A DNA stretch of 64,000 nucleotides from assembly GCA_022774325.1 (NCBI GenBank), contig JALFNN010000100.1, positions 1 through 64,000 on the forward strand, read 5' to 3'. The position numbers and the translations under genes were made by a program. Shown piece by piece: positions 45,727 to 54,941 of this stretch (position 1 is the stretch's first letter; the number at the start of each line of letters is the position of its first letter). The notes under the pieces are model-generated. The model saw nothing but the letters and a program-made list of their open reading frames with translations. It made no database searches and was not told the DNA's origin. The DNA is from a bacterium (GTDB lineage Bacteria; Bacillota; Clostridia; Lachnospirales; Lachnospiraceae).

Positions 45727-46131
45727 TCATGGCTCATACACTCCCTCGCAGCTTCCTTCCACATCTTCCGGTACCATTATAACCCCAAAACGCCACAGCA
45801 GACTATAAACATAACTGATTCCCCGCACATCAGCGATCTCTTTCGGACGTTTAAATACATACCCTTTCTTCACAGCCGCTTTTCCAAATGCAATTCTCAC
45901 CGAACTCCACGACAACGACTTACTGTTCTCCCTTCGATCGATAAATAATTCTTTTGTATATTCTCCATTACGCCCGATTTTCAATGTATATCGAAATGGA
46001 AGCCCGGTACTGGTATAAAACGGATAATCCTGATACGCAACGATACAGTTCCAGAGATTCTCTTCAGAACTGCACTCTTGTAGCGCATGCAACGTTTCCT
46101 TCCTTTGTTCACATAATCTTGTATTGTCCAT
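45727..46131 (-). CDS. Conserved hypothetical protein
   Basis: 134 residues, soluble, with no motif I can tie to a function. It is rich in aromatic and charged residues; the C-terminal part (RPKEIADVRGISYVYSLLWRF, in two parts) looks well conserved in style. It lies downstream of greA, from which it is separated by a short tandem repeat, and upstream of the preQ1 riboswitch promoter. It could be cotranscribed with greA. Confidence 0.6.
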   Translation of the reverse strand: MDNTRLCEQRKETLHALQECSSEENLWNCIVAYQDYPFYTSTGLPFRYTLKIGRNGEYTKELFIDRRENSKSLSWSSVRIAFGKAAVKKGYVFKRPKEIADVRGISYVYSLLWRFGVIMVPEDVEGSCEGVYEP

Positions 46132-46183
46132 TTTTCCACATCCTGTTTTTAGTCGACATCAGTTTATGTTTTTTTTACAGTGA

Positions 46184-46219
46184 CAGGCACCTGAACTATA
46201 CCAGGCACCTGAACTATAC
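46184..46219. repeat. 18-bp tandem repeat, two copies
   Basis: The unit CAGGCACCTGAACTATAC occurs twice head to tail. The first copy is preceded by GTGA, giving GTGACAGGCACC. It sits in the 93-base gap between greA and the hypothetical gene. Confidence 0.9.
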
Positions 46220-46224
46220 CACAA

Positions 46225-46728
46225 CTAATACGCCCGAATCCTATCCTCTTCATCATCCGTCGTATTCTCAATTTTAACAATCTTTATATCATAAGAATAG
46301 TCGTCACTGACTTTCACCGATACGGTATCGCCAACCTTATGTCCGAATATTGCTTTTCCGATTGGAGATTCGGTGCTGATATATCCGTTCAGCGAATTTC
46401 CGCGAATGGAAGTGACCAGTTTGAATGTTTCTTCCTCGTCATCTTCCGGAAAATAAACGGTGATCCTGTTATTGATTCCGGCTACTCCATCTTCTGATTG
46501 ATCCGATACGATCACTGCTGTTTTCAGCATTCTTTCCAGATAGCGGATTCGGCTTTCGTTTCGGTTTTTATCTTTCTTTGCCGCATGATATTCGAAATTT
46601 TCGCTTAAATCCCCGTGTGCTCTTGCTTCTTTTACTGCTTCTATCGCTTCCTTCCGGACAACAAGCTTACGGTATTCGATTTCCTCCCGGATTTTTTTAA
46701 CATCACTTTCTGTCAGCTGCTCTCGCAT
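46225..46728 (-). CDS. greA: Transcription elongation factor GreA family
   Basis: 167 residues: an N-terminal coiled coil with the acidic tip (EARAHGDLSENFEYHAAK), which reaches RNA polymerase's active site to trigger cleavage of backtracked RNA, and a C-terminal FKBP-like domain (STESPIGKAIFGHKVGD). It is a little divergent from classical GreA and could be a second paralogue. It lies after rseP, beyond a hairpin. Confidence 0.93.
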   Translation of the reverse strand: MREQLTESDVKKIREEIEYRKLVVRKEAIEAVKEARAHGDLSENFEYHAAKKDKNRNESRIRYLERMLKTAVIVSDQSEDGVAGINNRITVYFPEDDEEETFKLVTSIRGNSLNGYISTESPIGKAIFGHKVGDTVSVKVSDDYSYDIKIVKIENTTDDEEDRIRAY

Positions 46729-46833
46729 GATATCTCTTCCTTTCTATTATATATATTGTTTTCTTTTACCTTCATCTGAATAATAAAAAGTTCACTCCAT
46801 TTTACATCCACACGCTACCGCAAATAGAAAATC

Positions 46834-46870
46834 CGATGCTGTGTGATATCATTTTCTCCACACACCATCG
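46834..46870 (-). terminator. Hairpin after rseP
   Basis: The stem CGATGCTGTGTG/CACACACCATCG (46834-46845 and 46859-46870) is 10 bases after the rseP stop and is followed on the minus strand by GATTTTCT. It is a likely terminator of the pyrH-to-rseP operon. Confidence 0.65.
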
Positions 46871-46879
46871 AATTTCATT

Positions 46880-47908
46880 TTAAAAGAAGATCTTCCTTAC
46901 ATCATTGAACATGACAAATGCCATGAGTCCGAGCAGGAATACCATTCCTGTCAAGTGTACATATCCTTCTTTTTCCGGCGGTATACGTTTGCCTCGTATG
47001 ACTTCGACGATCAGGAACAACAGTCTTCCTCCGTCCAGTGCCGGAATCGGCAGCAGGTTCATAACACCCAGGTTGGCGGAAAGGAGTATGGCAAGTCGCA
47101 GCATATTGACAAACACCAGCAGAGCGCCGCCTGATTTGGACTGTTTGTAGGTATTATCTACAATATTGACGACTCCTACCGGTCCGGAGAGTTCGCTCAC
47201 TCCGACTTTGCCGGTGAACAGCATCCGCAGGCCGCTGATCGTGGAATCGATCCAATAGCGAACTTCAAAGACACTGTATTTGAGCATATCGAAAATACCG
47301 GCTTTCTCATATCCGGTGCTTGTTATCCCGATCATATAGTATCCGTTTTCATTTTGTACCGGAGTGAGAATGACGGAATGCTTTTCTCCGTCACGAATAT
47401 AAGCGATCTCCTGTTCTTCTCCCGCGTGAAGCTGTTCGTAGACAGAGATATCACGGAAAATATATATGTGTTTGCTGCCGATCTTCACGATCTTATCTCC
47501 CGCCTGAAGTCCTGCTTCATAGGCCGGGCTTCCTTCGGTTACGCTTCCTGCGACCGGCTTATCGACACCGATGATGCCGATAAAAATGATACTGCAGATG
47601 AATGCAAGTATGAAGTTAAAGGCCGGTCCTGCCGCAATGACGGAGATCCGCCGCCACGGGGATTTGCTGTTGAAGCTTCCCTCGCTCAAATCATCGACTT
47701 CATCTTCTCCCATCATACATGCGCCTCCGATGGGAAGGAGTTTCAGACAATAATCGGTATTGCCGATTTTTTTGTGCAGAAGAGTCGGACCCATTCCGAT
47801 CCAGAACTCATCTACGTCGATTCCGTTCTTTCTGGCCAGGATAAAATGTCCCAGTTCATGGAAGAACACGATAAAACCAAAGATAAAAATCGCAAGTACG
47901 ATTCCCAT
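46880..47908 (-). CDS. rseP: Site-2 intramembrane metalloprotease RseP
   Basis: 342 residues. The zinc motif HELGHF lies in the first membrane helix, a single PDZ domain spans about 125-195, and the third zinc ligand is in NLLPIPALDGGRLL. It cuts anti-sigma factors or signal peptides inside the membrane. It is the last gene of pyrH-frr-uppS-cdsA-dxr-rseP, three bases after dxr. Confidence 0.95.
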   Translation of the reverse strand: MGIVLAIFIFGFIVFFHELGHFILARKNGIDVDEFWIGMGPTLLHKKIGNTDYCLKLLPIGGACMMGEDEVDDLSEGSFNSKSPWRRISVIAAGPAFNFILAFICSIIFIGIIGVDKPVAGSVTEGSPAYEAGLQAGDKIVKIGSKHIYIFRDISVYEQLHAGEEQEIAYIRDGEKHSVILTPVQNENGYYMIGITSTGYEKAGIFDMLKYSVFEVRYWIDSTISGLRMLFTGKVGVSELSGPVGVVNIVDNTYKQSKSGGALLVFVNMLRLAILLSANLGVMNLLPIPALDGGRLLFLIVEVIRGKRIPPEKEGYVHLTGMVFLLGLMAFVMFNDVRKIFF

Positions 47909-47911
47909 TTA

Positions 47912-49054
47912 CTACCTCCTGCTTCTGATTCTTTCATAGGTTGCCGCTTCTGTTTCCAGTATTTGTTCCACAGTCGGGTTTTCAATCGTCTTATGCGCTC
48001 TCATACAATCCTCGATAATCTCTATAATTTCCAGGTATTTGATCTCCCGGTTCAAAAACTGGCTGACTGCCAGCTCATTTGCCGCGTTAAATACGGTCGG
48101 CAGTGTTCCCCCTGTCCGTCCTGCCTCGTAGGCGAGTTCCAGACCATAAAACGTACCCATATCCGGTTCTTCGAAATCCAGATGTCCGATCTTCCAGAAA
48201 TCGACTCGGTCTCCGGGAAGGTATCGTCTCTCCGGATAATAAAGTGCGTACTGGATCGGCAGCTTCATATCGGGCGTGCCGAGCTGTGCGATCACCGCGC
48301 CGTCTACGAATTCAACCATGGAATGGATTACGCTCTGTGGCTGAACGACCACCTGTACATCATCGATATCGACATCGAAAAGCCATTTTGCCTCCATCAC
48401 TTCGAGTCCTTTGTTGACCATGGTAGAAGAATCGATGGTGATCTTGCGTCCCATTGCCCAGTTCGGATGCTTCAGTGCATCTTCAACGCGGATATTCAGC
48501 AGATCCTCCTGTTTCTTTCCGCGGAACGGTCCGCCTGATGCGGTCAGAAGGATTTTCTTCACTTCGCTCCTTCTGCTTCCCTGCAGGGATTGGAAGATCG
48601 CGCTGTGTTCGCTGTCCACCGGAAGGATCTTCACACCCATTTTCTTAGCCAGCGGCATGATGATGTGCCCTGCCGTTACCAGTGTTTCTTTATTTGCCAG
48701 TGCGATATCCTTGCCCGCTTCGATGGCTGCGATCGTAGGCCGGATGCCGATCATTCCGACGATCGCCGTGACCAGTATCTCGCTTCCTTCGATCTGTGCG
48801 ATTTCCAGAAGTCCGTCCATTCCGCTTACGACCTTTGTACCGGTGTCGCGGATCCGGCTTTTCAGTTCTTCGGCTTTCTCCTCGGCCCATACGCCGACGA
48901 GTCTGGGATGGAATTCGCGGATCTGCTGCTCCAGCAATGTGATATTATTTCCGGCTGCAAGAGCAAGCACTTCGATATCTTTATTCTCTCTTACGACTTC
49001 CAGGGTCTGTGTTCCGATCGACCCTGTAGATCCAAGTATTGCTATTTTTTTCAT
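47912..49054 (-). CDS. dxr: 1-deoxy-D-xylulose 5-phosphate reductoisomerase
   Basis: Second enzyme of the MEP isoprenoid pathway, NADPH-dependent. 380 residues: the Rossmann motif LGSTGSIGTQTL, ALANKETLV, the metal/substrate loop VDSEHSAIFQ, and SASGGPFR-type loop TASGGPFRG. It works upstream of UppS by supplying isoprenoid units. Confidence 0.97.
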   Translation of the reverse strand: MKKIAILGSTGSIGTQTLEVVRENKDIEVLALAAGNNITLLEQQIREFHPRLVGVWAEEKAEELKSRIRDTGTKVVSGMDGLLEIAQIEGSEILVTAIVGMIGIRPTIAAIEAGKDIALANKETLVTAGHIIMPLAKKMGVKILPVDSEHSAIFQSLQGSRRSEVKKILLTASGGPFRGKKQEDLLNIRVEDALKHPNWAMGRKITIDSSTMVNKGLEVMEAKWLFDVDIDDVQVVVQPQSVIHSMVEFVDGAVIAQLGTPDMKLPIQYALYYPERRYLPGDRVDFWKIGHLDFEEPDMGTFYGLELAYEAGRTGGTLPTVFNAANELAVSQFLNREIKYLEIIEIIEDCMRAHKTIENPTVEQILETEAATYERIRSRR

Positions 49055-49114
49055 TTGCGCCTCCTGCCTGTATGGCTTTCTATTTCCAAACTTGTTACGG
49101 TCCGCCGTGCAGCA

Positions 49115-49918
49115 CTACATGATTGCCATTGCCATAAAGTAAATAACAGGTGCTGTGAAAATCACGCTGTCAAATCGATCCAGGATACCGCCGTGTCCCG
49201 GGATCAGTTTTCCGTAATCTTTAATATCGTGGTCTCGTTTGATCGCTGACGCTGCCAGATCTCCGATCATGGAGATCATGCCTCCCACGAAACAGATCAG
49301 TGCAAATTCGGCCGGACTGACCGTCGTGCCGCCCCATCTGTTGATGGCGAGTGCGTAAAGTGCTCCGAGAAGTGCGGCTCCCGCAAGACCGCCGACCGCG
49401 CCCTCGATGGATTTCTTCGGGCTCAGCTTCGGAGCCATTTTGTGCTTTCCAATCAGTACTCCGACACAGTAGGCACAGGTGTCACATCCCCAGGAGCAGA
49501 GGAACACGAGTCCCACGAGGAACAGTCCGTCTTCCAGATTTCTCGTCTGGTAAATGAAGGACAGCATAACTGCCACATAGAGGATCCCGAAGTATACCAT
49601 CGTAACCTGATCTGATTTGAATTTCGGAAATGAAAATACATAGACTGCCATCACAACGACCAGTGCGGCGATGAATACCATAACCTGAAGCTGGAAATTA
49701 CCGGAAGCTGCAAGGAGCACCACGTAGTAGGCGATCGCAGCCAGATATCCTGCGATTCCAAGCGGATTCTTCTCACATTTGACGACCTGATAGAGTTCTC
49801 TGAGTCCGATCAGGCTGACCAGAGCCAGTGTAGTCCATAACACATATCCTCCGCTATAAATGGTCAGAAATGCGATGATGACCAGTACAATTCCGCTGAG
49901 AAGTCTTGTCTTAAACAT
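49115..49918 (-). CDS. cdsA: Phosphatidate cytidylyltransferase
   Basis: Makes CDP-diacylglycerol for phospholipid synthesis. 267 residues with about eight membrane spans and the family signature SAIKRDHDIKDYGKLIPGHG (its final part DRFDS follows). It overlaps uppS by eight bases. Confidence 0.96.
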   Translation of the reverse strand: MFKTRLLSGIVLVIIAFLTIYSGGYVLWTTLALVSLIGLRELYQVVKCEKNPLGIAGYLAAIAYYVVLLAASGNFQLQVMVFIAALVVVMAVYVFSFPKFKSDQVTMVYFGILYVAVMLSFIYQTRNLEDGLFLVGLVFLCSWGCDTCAYCVGVLIGKHKMAPKLSPKKSIEGAVGGLAGAALLGALYALAINRWGGTTVSPAEFALICFVGGMISMIGDLAASAIKRDHDIKDYGKLIPGHGGILDRFDSVIFTAPVIYFMAMAIM

Positions 49919-50627
49919 CTTCTTCCTCCTTTATCTTACCGTAACGTCTGTCTCTGTTATTATATTGCATAATAGCCTTTTCTAATTCTTCTTTTGTGAA
50001 ATCCGGCCACGGAACGTCGGTGAAATAGAATTCGGTATAAGCCAGCTGCCATAACAGATAATTGGATAATCTGAGTTCGCCGCTGGTCCGGATCAGCAGA
50101 TCCGGGTCCGGAATTCCGTGGGTGTCCAGATAGCTTTCAAATACTTCTTCGGTCACTTCATCGGAAGTGATCTTTCCTGCCTCACAGTCTTTCATCATTT
50201 TCCGCATGGCACGGACCATCTCGTCGCGGCTGCCGTAGTTGATCGCAATCTGAAAATTCAGCCCGTCGTTATTCTTCGATGCCTCTTCCAGTTCTTCGAT
50301 CCGGGTACGGATATCGTCATCCAGACGGGTCTTGTCTCCGATCACCCGTACCTTCATGCGGTTCTTCTCCGCCGTTTTCAGACAGGTCTTCATATAATTG
50401 CGAAGCAGTGTCATCAGTGCGTCCACTTCACTTTGCGGACGGTTCCAGTTCTCTGTGGAAAATGCATAGACGGTCAGATATTTGACTCCCATCTTATATG
50501 CCACTTCACAGATCTTCTCTACATTCTTACTCCCCTGAGCATGACCGTAATTTCTCGGCATCCCTTTCGACTTCGCCCAGCGGCCGTTGCCATCCAGGAT
50601 AATTGCGATATGCTGTGGTACGTTCAT
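49911..50627 (-). CDS. uppS: Undecaprenyl diphosphate synthase (isoprenyl transferase)
   Basis: Builds the C55 lipid carrier for cell-wall synthesis. 238 residues from ATG 50627, which has GGGAGGA six bases upstream; the longer frame has no site. The catalytic start IAIILDGNGRWAK and the C-terminal DLLIRTSGELRLSNYLLWQ (19 residues) are intact. Confidence 0.97.
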   Translation of the reverse strand: MNVPQHIAIILDGNGRWAKSKGMPRNYGHAQGSKNVEKICEVAYKMGVKYLTVYAFSTENWNRPQSEVDALMTLLRNYMKTCLKTAEKNRMKVRVIGDKTRLDDDIRTRIEELEEASKNNDGLNFQIAINYGSRDEMVRAMRKMMKDCEAGKITSDEVTEEVFESYLDTHGIPDPDLLIRTSGELRLSNYLLWQLAYTEFYFTDVPWPDFTKEELEKAIMQYNNRDRRYGKIKEEEDV

Positions 50628-50691
50628 ACTTTTTCCTCCCGTGCATTCCAGATAAAATTCCGTCCTATGCACTTTCTATAAAACAGAATAA

Positions 50692-50719
50692 AGGGGCTGC
50701 AGGTTTCTTTGCTGCCCCT
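50692..50719 (-). terminator. Intercistronic hairpin between frr and uppS
   Basis: The stem GGGGC(A)GC/GC(A)GCCCC with one mismatch is followed by TTTATTCTG on the minus strand. It may reduce read-through from pyrH-frr into uppS, or only mark an RNA-processing point. Confidence 0.5.
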
Positions 50720-50739
50720 CCTCTTTCTATCACAACTTG

Positions 50740-51291
50740 TTATACAGTCATAACTTCCTTGGATTTCGCTTCTACAGATTTATCAACTTCCTTGATATAT
50801 TTATCGGTCAGTTTCTGCAGATCTTCTTCCATATCCTTGATCTCATCCTCTGAAACTTCGGTGCCTTTTAATTTCTTAAATGCATCGTTGCCGTCGCGGC
50901 GGATATTGCGGACTGCCACTTTAGCTGCCTCACCTTTCTTCTTAACATCCTTCACGAGTTCTTTTCTTCGTTCCTCGGTCAGTTCCGGAAATACCAGGCG
51001 AATCACACTGCCGTCGTTTGTCGGGTTGATTCCGATGTCTGACATCTGGATTGCCTTCTCAATTTCACGGATCAGCTTCTTCTCCCATGGCTGGATCTGG
51101 ATCAAACGTGCTTCCGGTACGGAGATGTTCGCTACCTGCTGAATCGGAGTCGGTGTTCCGTAATAATCAACCGTCAGTTTATTCAAAATATTCGGATTCG
51201 CTCTTCCTGCACGGATTGATGCAAGCTCTCCATCCAGATTCTTCAGTGTCTTCTGCATCTTCTCCTCGTATACTTTACATCTTTCATTCAT
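50740..51291 (-). CDS. frr: Ribosome recycling factor
   Basis: Splits post-termination ribosomes with EF-G. 183 residues, the usual length, with family motifs [23 protein letters not shown] and [12 protein letters not shown]. Confidence 0.98.
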   Translation of the reverse strand: MNERCKVYEEKMQKTLKNLDGELASIRAGRANPNILNKLTVDYYGTPTPIQQVANISVPEARLIQIQPWEKKLIREIEKAIQMSDIGINPTNDGSVIRLVFPELTEERRKELVKDVKKKGEAAKVAVRNIRRDGNDAFKKLKGTEVSEDEIKDMEEDLQKLTDKYIKEVDKSVEAKSKEVMTV

Positions 51292-51319
51292 GGTTTCTTC
51301 CTCCTCTAATTCAAGCGTC

Positions 51320-52015
51320 CTATACCGTAACTTTCGTGCCGGTAAAGTGTCCGCTCATAGTCTCAACAATACTATTTTCTTCGTTCAGTCCGAATACCAG
51401 CATCGGCATCTTATTCTCAAGACACATAATGGATGCGGTCAGATCCACTGCCATCAGCTTCTTATCGATGATCTCCTGAATGGAAATCTCATCGTACTTC
51501 TTCGCCTCTGGGTTTACCTTCGGATCACTGTCATAGATTCCGTCAATTGCCTTTGCAAGGAGCATCGCATCCGCTTCGATCTCGATTGCTCTTAATACTG
51601 CTCCTGTATCCGTTGAAAAATACGGATGTCCCGTTCCTCCTGCGAAGAAAACAACCTTTCCTTCGTTCAGTGCTTCTACTGCGGCATCCTTGGAAAATAA
51701 TGTGGTAAATGCACCGCAGACGAACGGGGTAAATACTTCTGTCTTCATACCCACATGACGGAAAATATCGGATACATAGATACAGTTCATGACCGTTGCC
51801 AACATACCAATCTGGTCTGCCTTCGTTCTGTCGATCGTCTCGCTGGTTCTTCCTCTCCAGAAGTTACCTCCTCCGGTCACGATCGCCACCTGAATGCCCT
51901 GGTCCACAATCTTCTTCACCTGCTCGGCAACCCCGATACATGTTGCTTCGTCAAACCCTGTCTTCTTATCACCTGCAAGCGCTTCTCCGCTTAATTTTAA
52001 AAGTACTCTCTTCAT
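51320..52015 (-). CDS. pyrH: UMP kinase
   Basis: Phosphorylates UMP to UDP. 231 residues from ATG 52015, with AGGAG 11 bases upstream. The amino-acid-kinase fold is shown by [21 protein letters not shown] and [12 protein letters not shown]. It is the first gene of the pyrH-frr-uppS-cdsA-dxr-rseP run; rpsB and tsf, which precede it in many bacteria, are not here. Confidence 0.98.
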   Translation of the reverse strand: MKRVLLKLSGEALAGDKKTGFDEATCIGVAEQVKKIVDQGIQVAIVTGGGNFWRGRTSETIDRTKADQIGMLATVMNCIYVSDIFRHVGMKTEVFTPFVCGAFTTLFSKDAAVEALNEGKVVFFAGGTGHPYFSTDTGAVLRAIEIEADAMLLAKAIDGIYDSDPKVNPEAKKYDEISIQEIIDKKLMAVDLTASIMCLENKMPMLVFGLNEENSIVETMSGHFTGTKVTV

Positions 52016-52068
52016 CTGTCTTCTTGCTCCTGTCTTTTCAGTTTGCATATAGCTCGCACTATGTAAAT

Positions 52069-52097
52069 AGTATATCATACCTGTTTTTAAAATGGAA
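52069..52097 (-). promoter_or_regulatory. Likely promoter of the pyrH operon
   Basis: A -10 TATACT (52069-52074) with an upstream TG pair (extended -10) and a weak -35 TTCCAT (52092-52097) at 17-base spacing. Confidence 0.5.
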
Positions 52098-52141
52098 GTT
52101 CTATTTCTTTCCTGGTTCTCTTTCCAGTCACCGATTCATCC

Positions 52142-53056
52142 TTACGGCTGAACTGTTTTTCTTTCCGGAAGCTGTGCAAGTATGATAGCGGCAAACATCA
52201 GCACGCATCCGCAGATTTCTCGCATGCTCATCACCTGTCCGAGTACCGCCCATCCGGCCAGCACGGAGAACACGGATTCAAGACTCAGGATCAGGGAAGC
52301 CACCGTCGGGTCCGCATCTTTCTGGGCCACGATCTGAAGTGTATAGGCAACTCCACTGGACATCACACCTGCATAAAGCAGCGGAACCGCAGCCGCAAAA
52401 ATGGCGGACAGTGATGGCTTTTCAAAGAGAAACATCGGGATCGCGGAGAGAATTCCCGTAATCCAGAACTGGATGCAGGACATACGCACGCCGTCCACCA
52501 GCGGTGAGAAATGATCGATCACCAGGATATGGATGGAAAATACAATGGCACATAGAAGTACCAGAAAATCACCTTTGCTGATAGAAAGTTTCTCGGTCAT
52601 GCAGAGCAGGTACAGTCCCACGACTGAGATTGCCACGCTGATCCACACCTTCACTCCTACTTTCTTCTTCAGGAAAATTCCAAAGATCGGCACCAGCACG
52701 ATGTATAATGCGGTGATAAAACCTGCCTTTCCGACGGTCGTGTATTTCACACCAAACTGCTGCAGATTGGATGCCACACACAACGCAATCCCACAGCAAA
52801 TTCCTCCTATGAGAAGGGTCTTCTTCTCTTTTTCTGACATCGTGCGCTTTTCCGTTACCCCTTCTTCTTTCATTTTCAAACGATCCAGAAACCAGATGCA
52901 CGGAATCAGCACGATTCCTCCCAGGATCGACCGCACGCAGCTGAACGTGAATGGCCCGATGTAATTCATCCCCACGCTCTGCGCCACGAACGCGACGCCC
53001 CAGATAAATGCCGTCAGAAACAGCATTGTAATATTTTTCAAACTCATTTTCTTCAT
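52142..53056 (-). CDS. DMT/EamA-family transporter
   Basis: 304 residues with ten membrane spans in two EamA repeats; the first begins FLTAFIWGVAFVAQS and the second FSIHILVIDHFSP. These proteins usually export amino acids, metabolites or drugs. The substrate is not readable. It ends 127 bases before pyrH on the same strand. Confidence 0.85.
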   Translation of the reverse strand: MKKMSLKNITMLFLTAFIWGVAFVAQSVGMNYIGPFTFSCVRSILGGIVLIPCIWFLDRLKMKEEGVTEKRTMSEKEKKTLLIGGICCGIALCVASNLQQFGVKYTTVGKAGFITALYIVLVPIFGIFLKKKVGVKVWISVAISVVGLYLLCMTEKLSISKGDFLVLLCAIVFSIHILVIDHFSPLVDGVRMSCIQFWITGILSAIPMFLFEKPSLSAIFAAAVPLLYAGVMSSGVAYTLQIVAQKDADPTVASLILSLESVFSVLAGWAVLGQVMSMREICGCVLMFAAIILAQLPERKTVQP

Positions 53057-53109
53057 GATTAGTTACCTTGTGTATCCTTTAGATTCTATTTTTTCCCGTA
53101 ACGATCCAG

Positions 53110-53877
53110 TTACTCTTTTTCTTTATACTCAATGATATTCTTATTCTTCAGCTCGTGATCATAGAGTTTGTTTTCATCTTTGATGATGATCGTTCCCGCA
53201 CCTGCAACGCTGAAAAATTCCAGAAGAAGCACATGGCGGATCCTGCCGTCCAGCATATGTACCCGGTTAACTCCCTGTTCTGTCGCAAGCAATGCAAAGT
53301 CCAGAATTTTCCTGAGTCCCTCCGGGAAATTTCTTTCTTTTTCCAGCGAACGCACTGCCGGCACGGTAAGGCGCGGATAGACCTCCTTGTGGCTTTCATC
53401 TATATAGATTCCGGGATATTTAGAAAGATAGATCAGCTTATCTGCCCCAAGCCGGACTGCAATTTCCAATGCCGTCTCCTTCGGGTCAATATACTCGGAT
53501 TCATTATCAATATCATTCGGAACGATGACCGGAATGTAATCGTTATCCAGAATCATATGTAACGTCTGCACGTCGATTCCGCAAACGCCGATTGCCTTCA
53601 CTCCACAGAGTTCCAAGAGCTTTGCGATCCGCTTGTTCTCACGGAACTTGTCCATTCCCATTCGCGTGTCATGCACAACGACCGGATACATGCCTACGCT
53701 TTTAAGAAGAACGATGTCCTTCATCAACTGCTGTTCTTCCATCCCGCTCAGCCACTCGCTGCAGCCGTATTCGATCACGATAATTTTCTGGCTGAAATCG
53801 CGGATATACGGAAGCGCATCGATCAGAATCGCCGCCTTCTTCTCCACTTCTTCTAAGTATTTATCCATTTGTGACAC
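53110..53877 (-). CDS. Degenerate acetylglutamate-kinase-like protein
   Basis: 255 residues in the amino-acid-kinase fold, closest in layout to ArgB (MKDIVLLKSVGMYPVVVH matches the ArgB core; ALEIAVRLGADKLIYLS follows). The catalytic pieces have changed: the usual K-Y-G-G-S reads EYGCS (Glu36 for Lys), and the GGGP substrate loop reads HDTRMG (69-74). It may be inactive as a kinase or act on something else. There are no other arginine genes here except argH 15 kb away. Confidence 0.65.
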   Translation of the reverse strand: MSQMDKYLEEVEKKAAILIDALPYIRDFSQKIIVIEYGCSEWLSGMEEQQLMKDIVLLKSVGMYPVVVHDTRMGMDKFRENKRIAKLLELCGVKAIGVCGIDVQTLHMILDNDYIPVIVPNDIDNESEYIDPKETALEIAVRLGADKLIYLSKYPGIYIDESHKEVYPRLTVPAVRSLEKERNFPEGLRKILDFALLATEQGVNRVHMLDGRIRHVLLLEFFSVAGAGTIIIKDENKLYDHELKNKNIIEYKEKE

Positions 53878-53999
53878 CTCACTTTTATTCTTTAAATTTC
53901 ACAATCAGGACTATCATATCATAAACTCTTCCCATACACAAAGAATTTCTTATTTCATATTTCCTTATCTCAGAATTTCTCAACTCATGTTTTCTTTTC

Positions 54000-54941
54000 T
54001 CAGATCTTCATATCGCACGCCAGAAACAATTCGTCTACAGCCTTCTCATAAATCTCCACCTTCTGTGCCTTTTTTATTTTTTTCAGATATTTACCGGAAT
54101 CCGGAAACATTTCTCCCATGTATGCCCAGAGTTCTTTCATTTTAAATAGAACCGGCGTATCCCCGGAGTTCACTTCTATATATTCTTTCAAAAGGCGGTC
54201 GTGAAACTCATGAATTCTTTCTTTTTCCGGAGCCCCTTTACCTTTTATCATTCCGATCAGTCCGGGATTCCTTAAAATCCCCCGCCCCATCATAAGCATT
54301 TCCGTCCGCGGAAATCGTTCTTTCCATTTTGCATAATCTTCAACCGTAAAAATATCGCCGTTATAACAAAGCCGGTTTGCGCTCTCTTCTGTCGCTTTTT
54401 CGAAAGCTTCCAGATTCGGAGTATTCTTATAATAATCCTGTTGGAGCCTCGGATGAACGATCAGTTCTTCCATTGGAAAACGATTGTAGATCCGAAGCAG
54501 TTCATCAAACTCTTCCTCATCCCATTTTCCGATCCTGGTCTTGACGGAAATCCTCATATCCAGCGCTTCAAATATTTCATCCAGGAAGCGTTCCAGGTCA
54601 TCCGTTTTGATCAGGAAACCCGATCCGCGGTATCGGGATACCACTGTTTTGGACGGACAACCCAGATTAAGATTCACTTCCTGATATCCGAATTCCTCCT
54701 CCAGTTTCTGCGCACAAAAAATAAACTCTTCCGACCGATTCGTCAGAATCTGCGGAACAGTATACATTCCTTTATTATGCTCCGGCAAAATATCATTCAG
54801 CTCCCTGGAACTGAATTTCCCGTTCTGATTCGGTGTCAGAAAGGGAATGAAGTATTTGTCAGCCGGTTCGAACAATTCATGGTATGTTCTCCGGTAAATG
54901 TATCCCGTGATTCCTTCCAGTGGTGCCATATAGTATTTCAT
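54000..54941 (-). CDS. dus: tRNA-dihydrouridine synthase
   Basis: FMN enzyme that reduces uridine in tRNA D-loops. 313 residues: MAPLEGITGYIYRR at the start, the catalytic cysteine Cys95 in LNLGCPSKTV, ISVKTRIG, and the FMN phosphate loop MMGRGILRNP. It overlaps trmO by four bases; both modify tRNA. Confidence 0.92.
   Translation of the reverse strand: MKYYMAPLEGITGYIYRRTYHELFEPADKYFIPFLTPNQNGKFSSRELNDILPEHNKGMYTVPQILTNRSEEFIFCAQKLEEEFGYQEVNLNLGCPSKTVVSRYRGSGFLIKTDDLERFLDEIFEALDMRISVKTRIGKWDEEEFDELLRIYNRFPMEELIVHPRLQQDYYKNTPNLEAFEKATEESANRLCYNGDIFTVEDYAKWKERFPRTEMLMMGRGILRNPGLIGMIKGKGAPEKERIHEFHDRLLKEYIEVNSGDTPVLFKMKELWAYMGEMFPDSGKYLKKIKKAQKVEIYEKAVDELFLACDMKI

Noticed and set aside
45673..45732. 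17-codon frame overlapping the stop of the hypothetical gene
   Set aside because: Too short, no good ribosome binding site, hydrophilic random-looking sequence.
46184..46219. CRISPR-like repeats
   Set aside because: Only two copies, directly abutting with no spacers, and no cas genes in the window.
47354..48538. 394-codon plus-strand open frame across rseP and dxr
   Set aside because: It is the mirror of two conserved genes; composition is His/Cys/Phe-rich as expected for a reverse-strand shadow.
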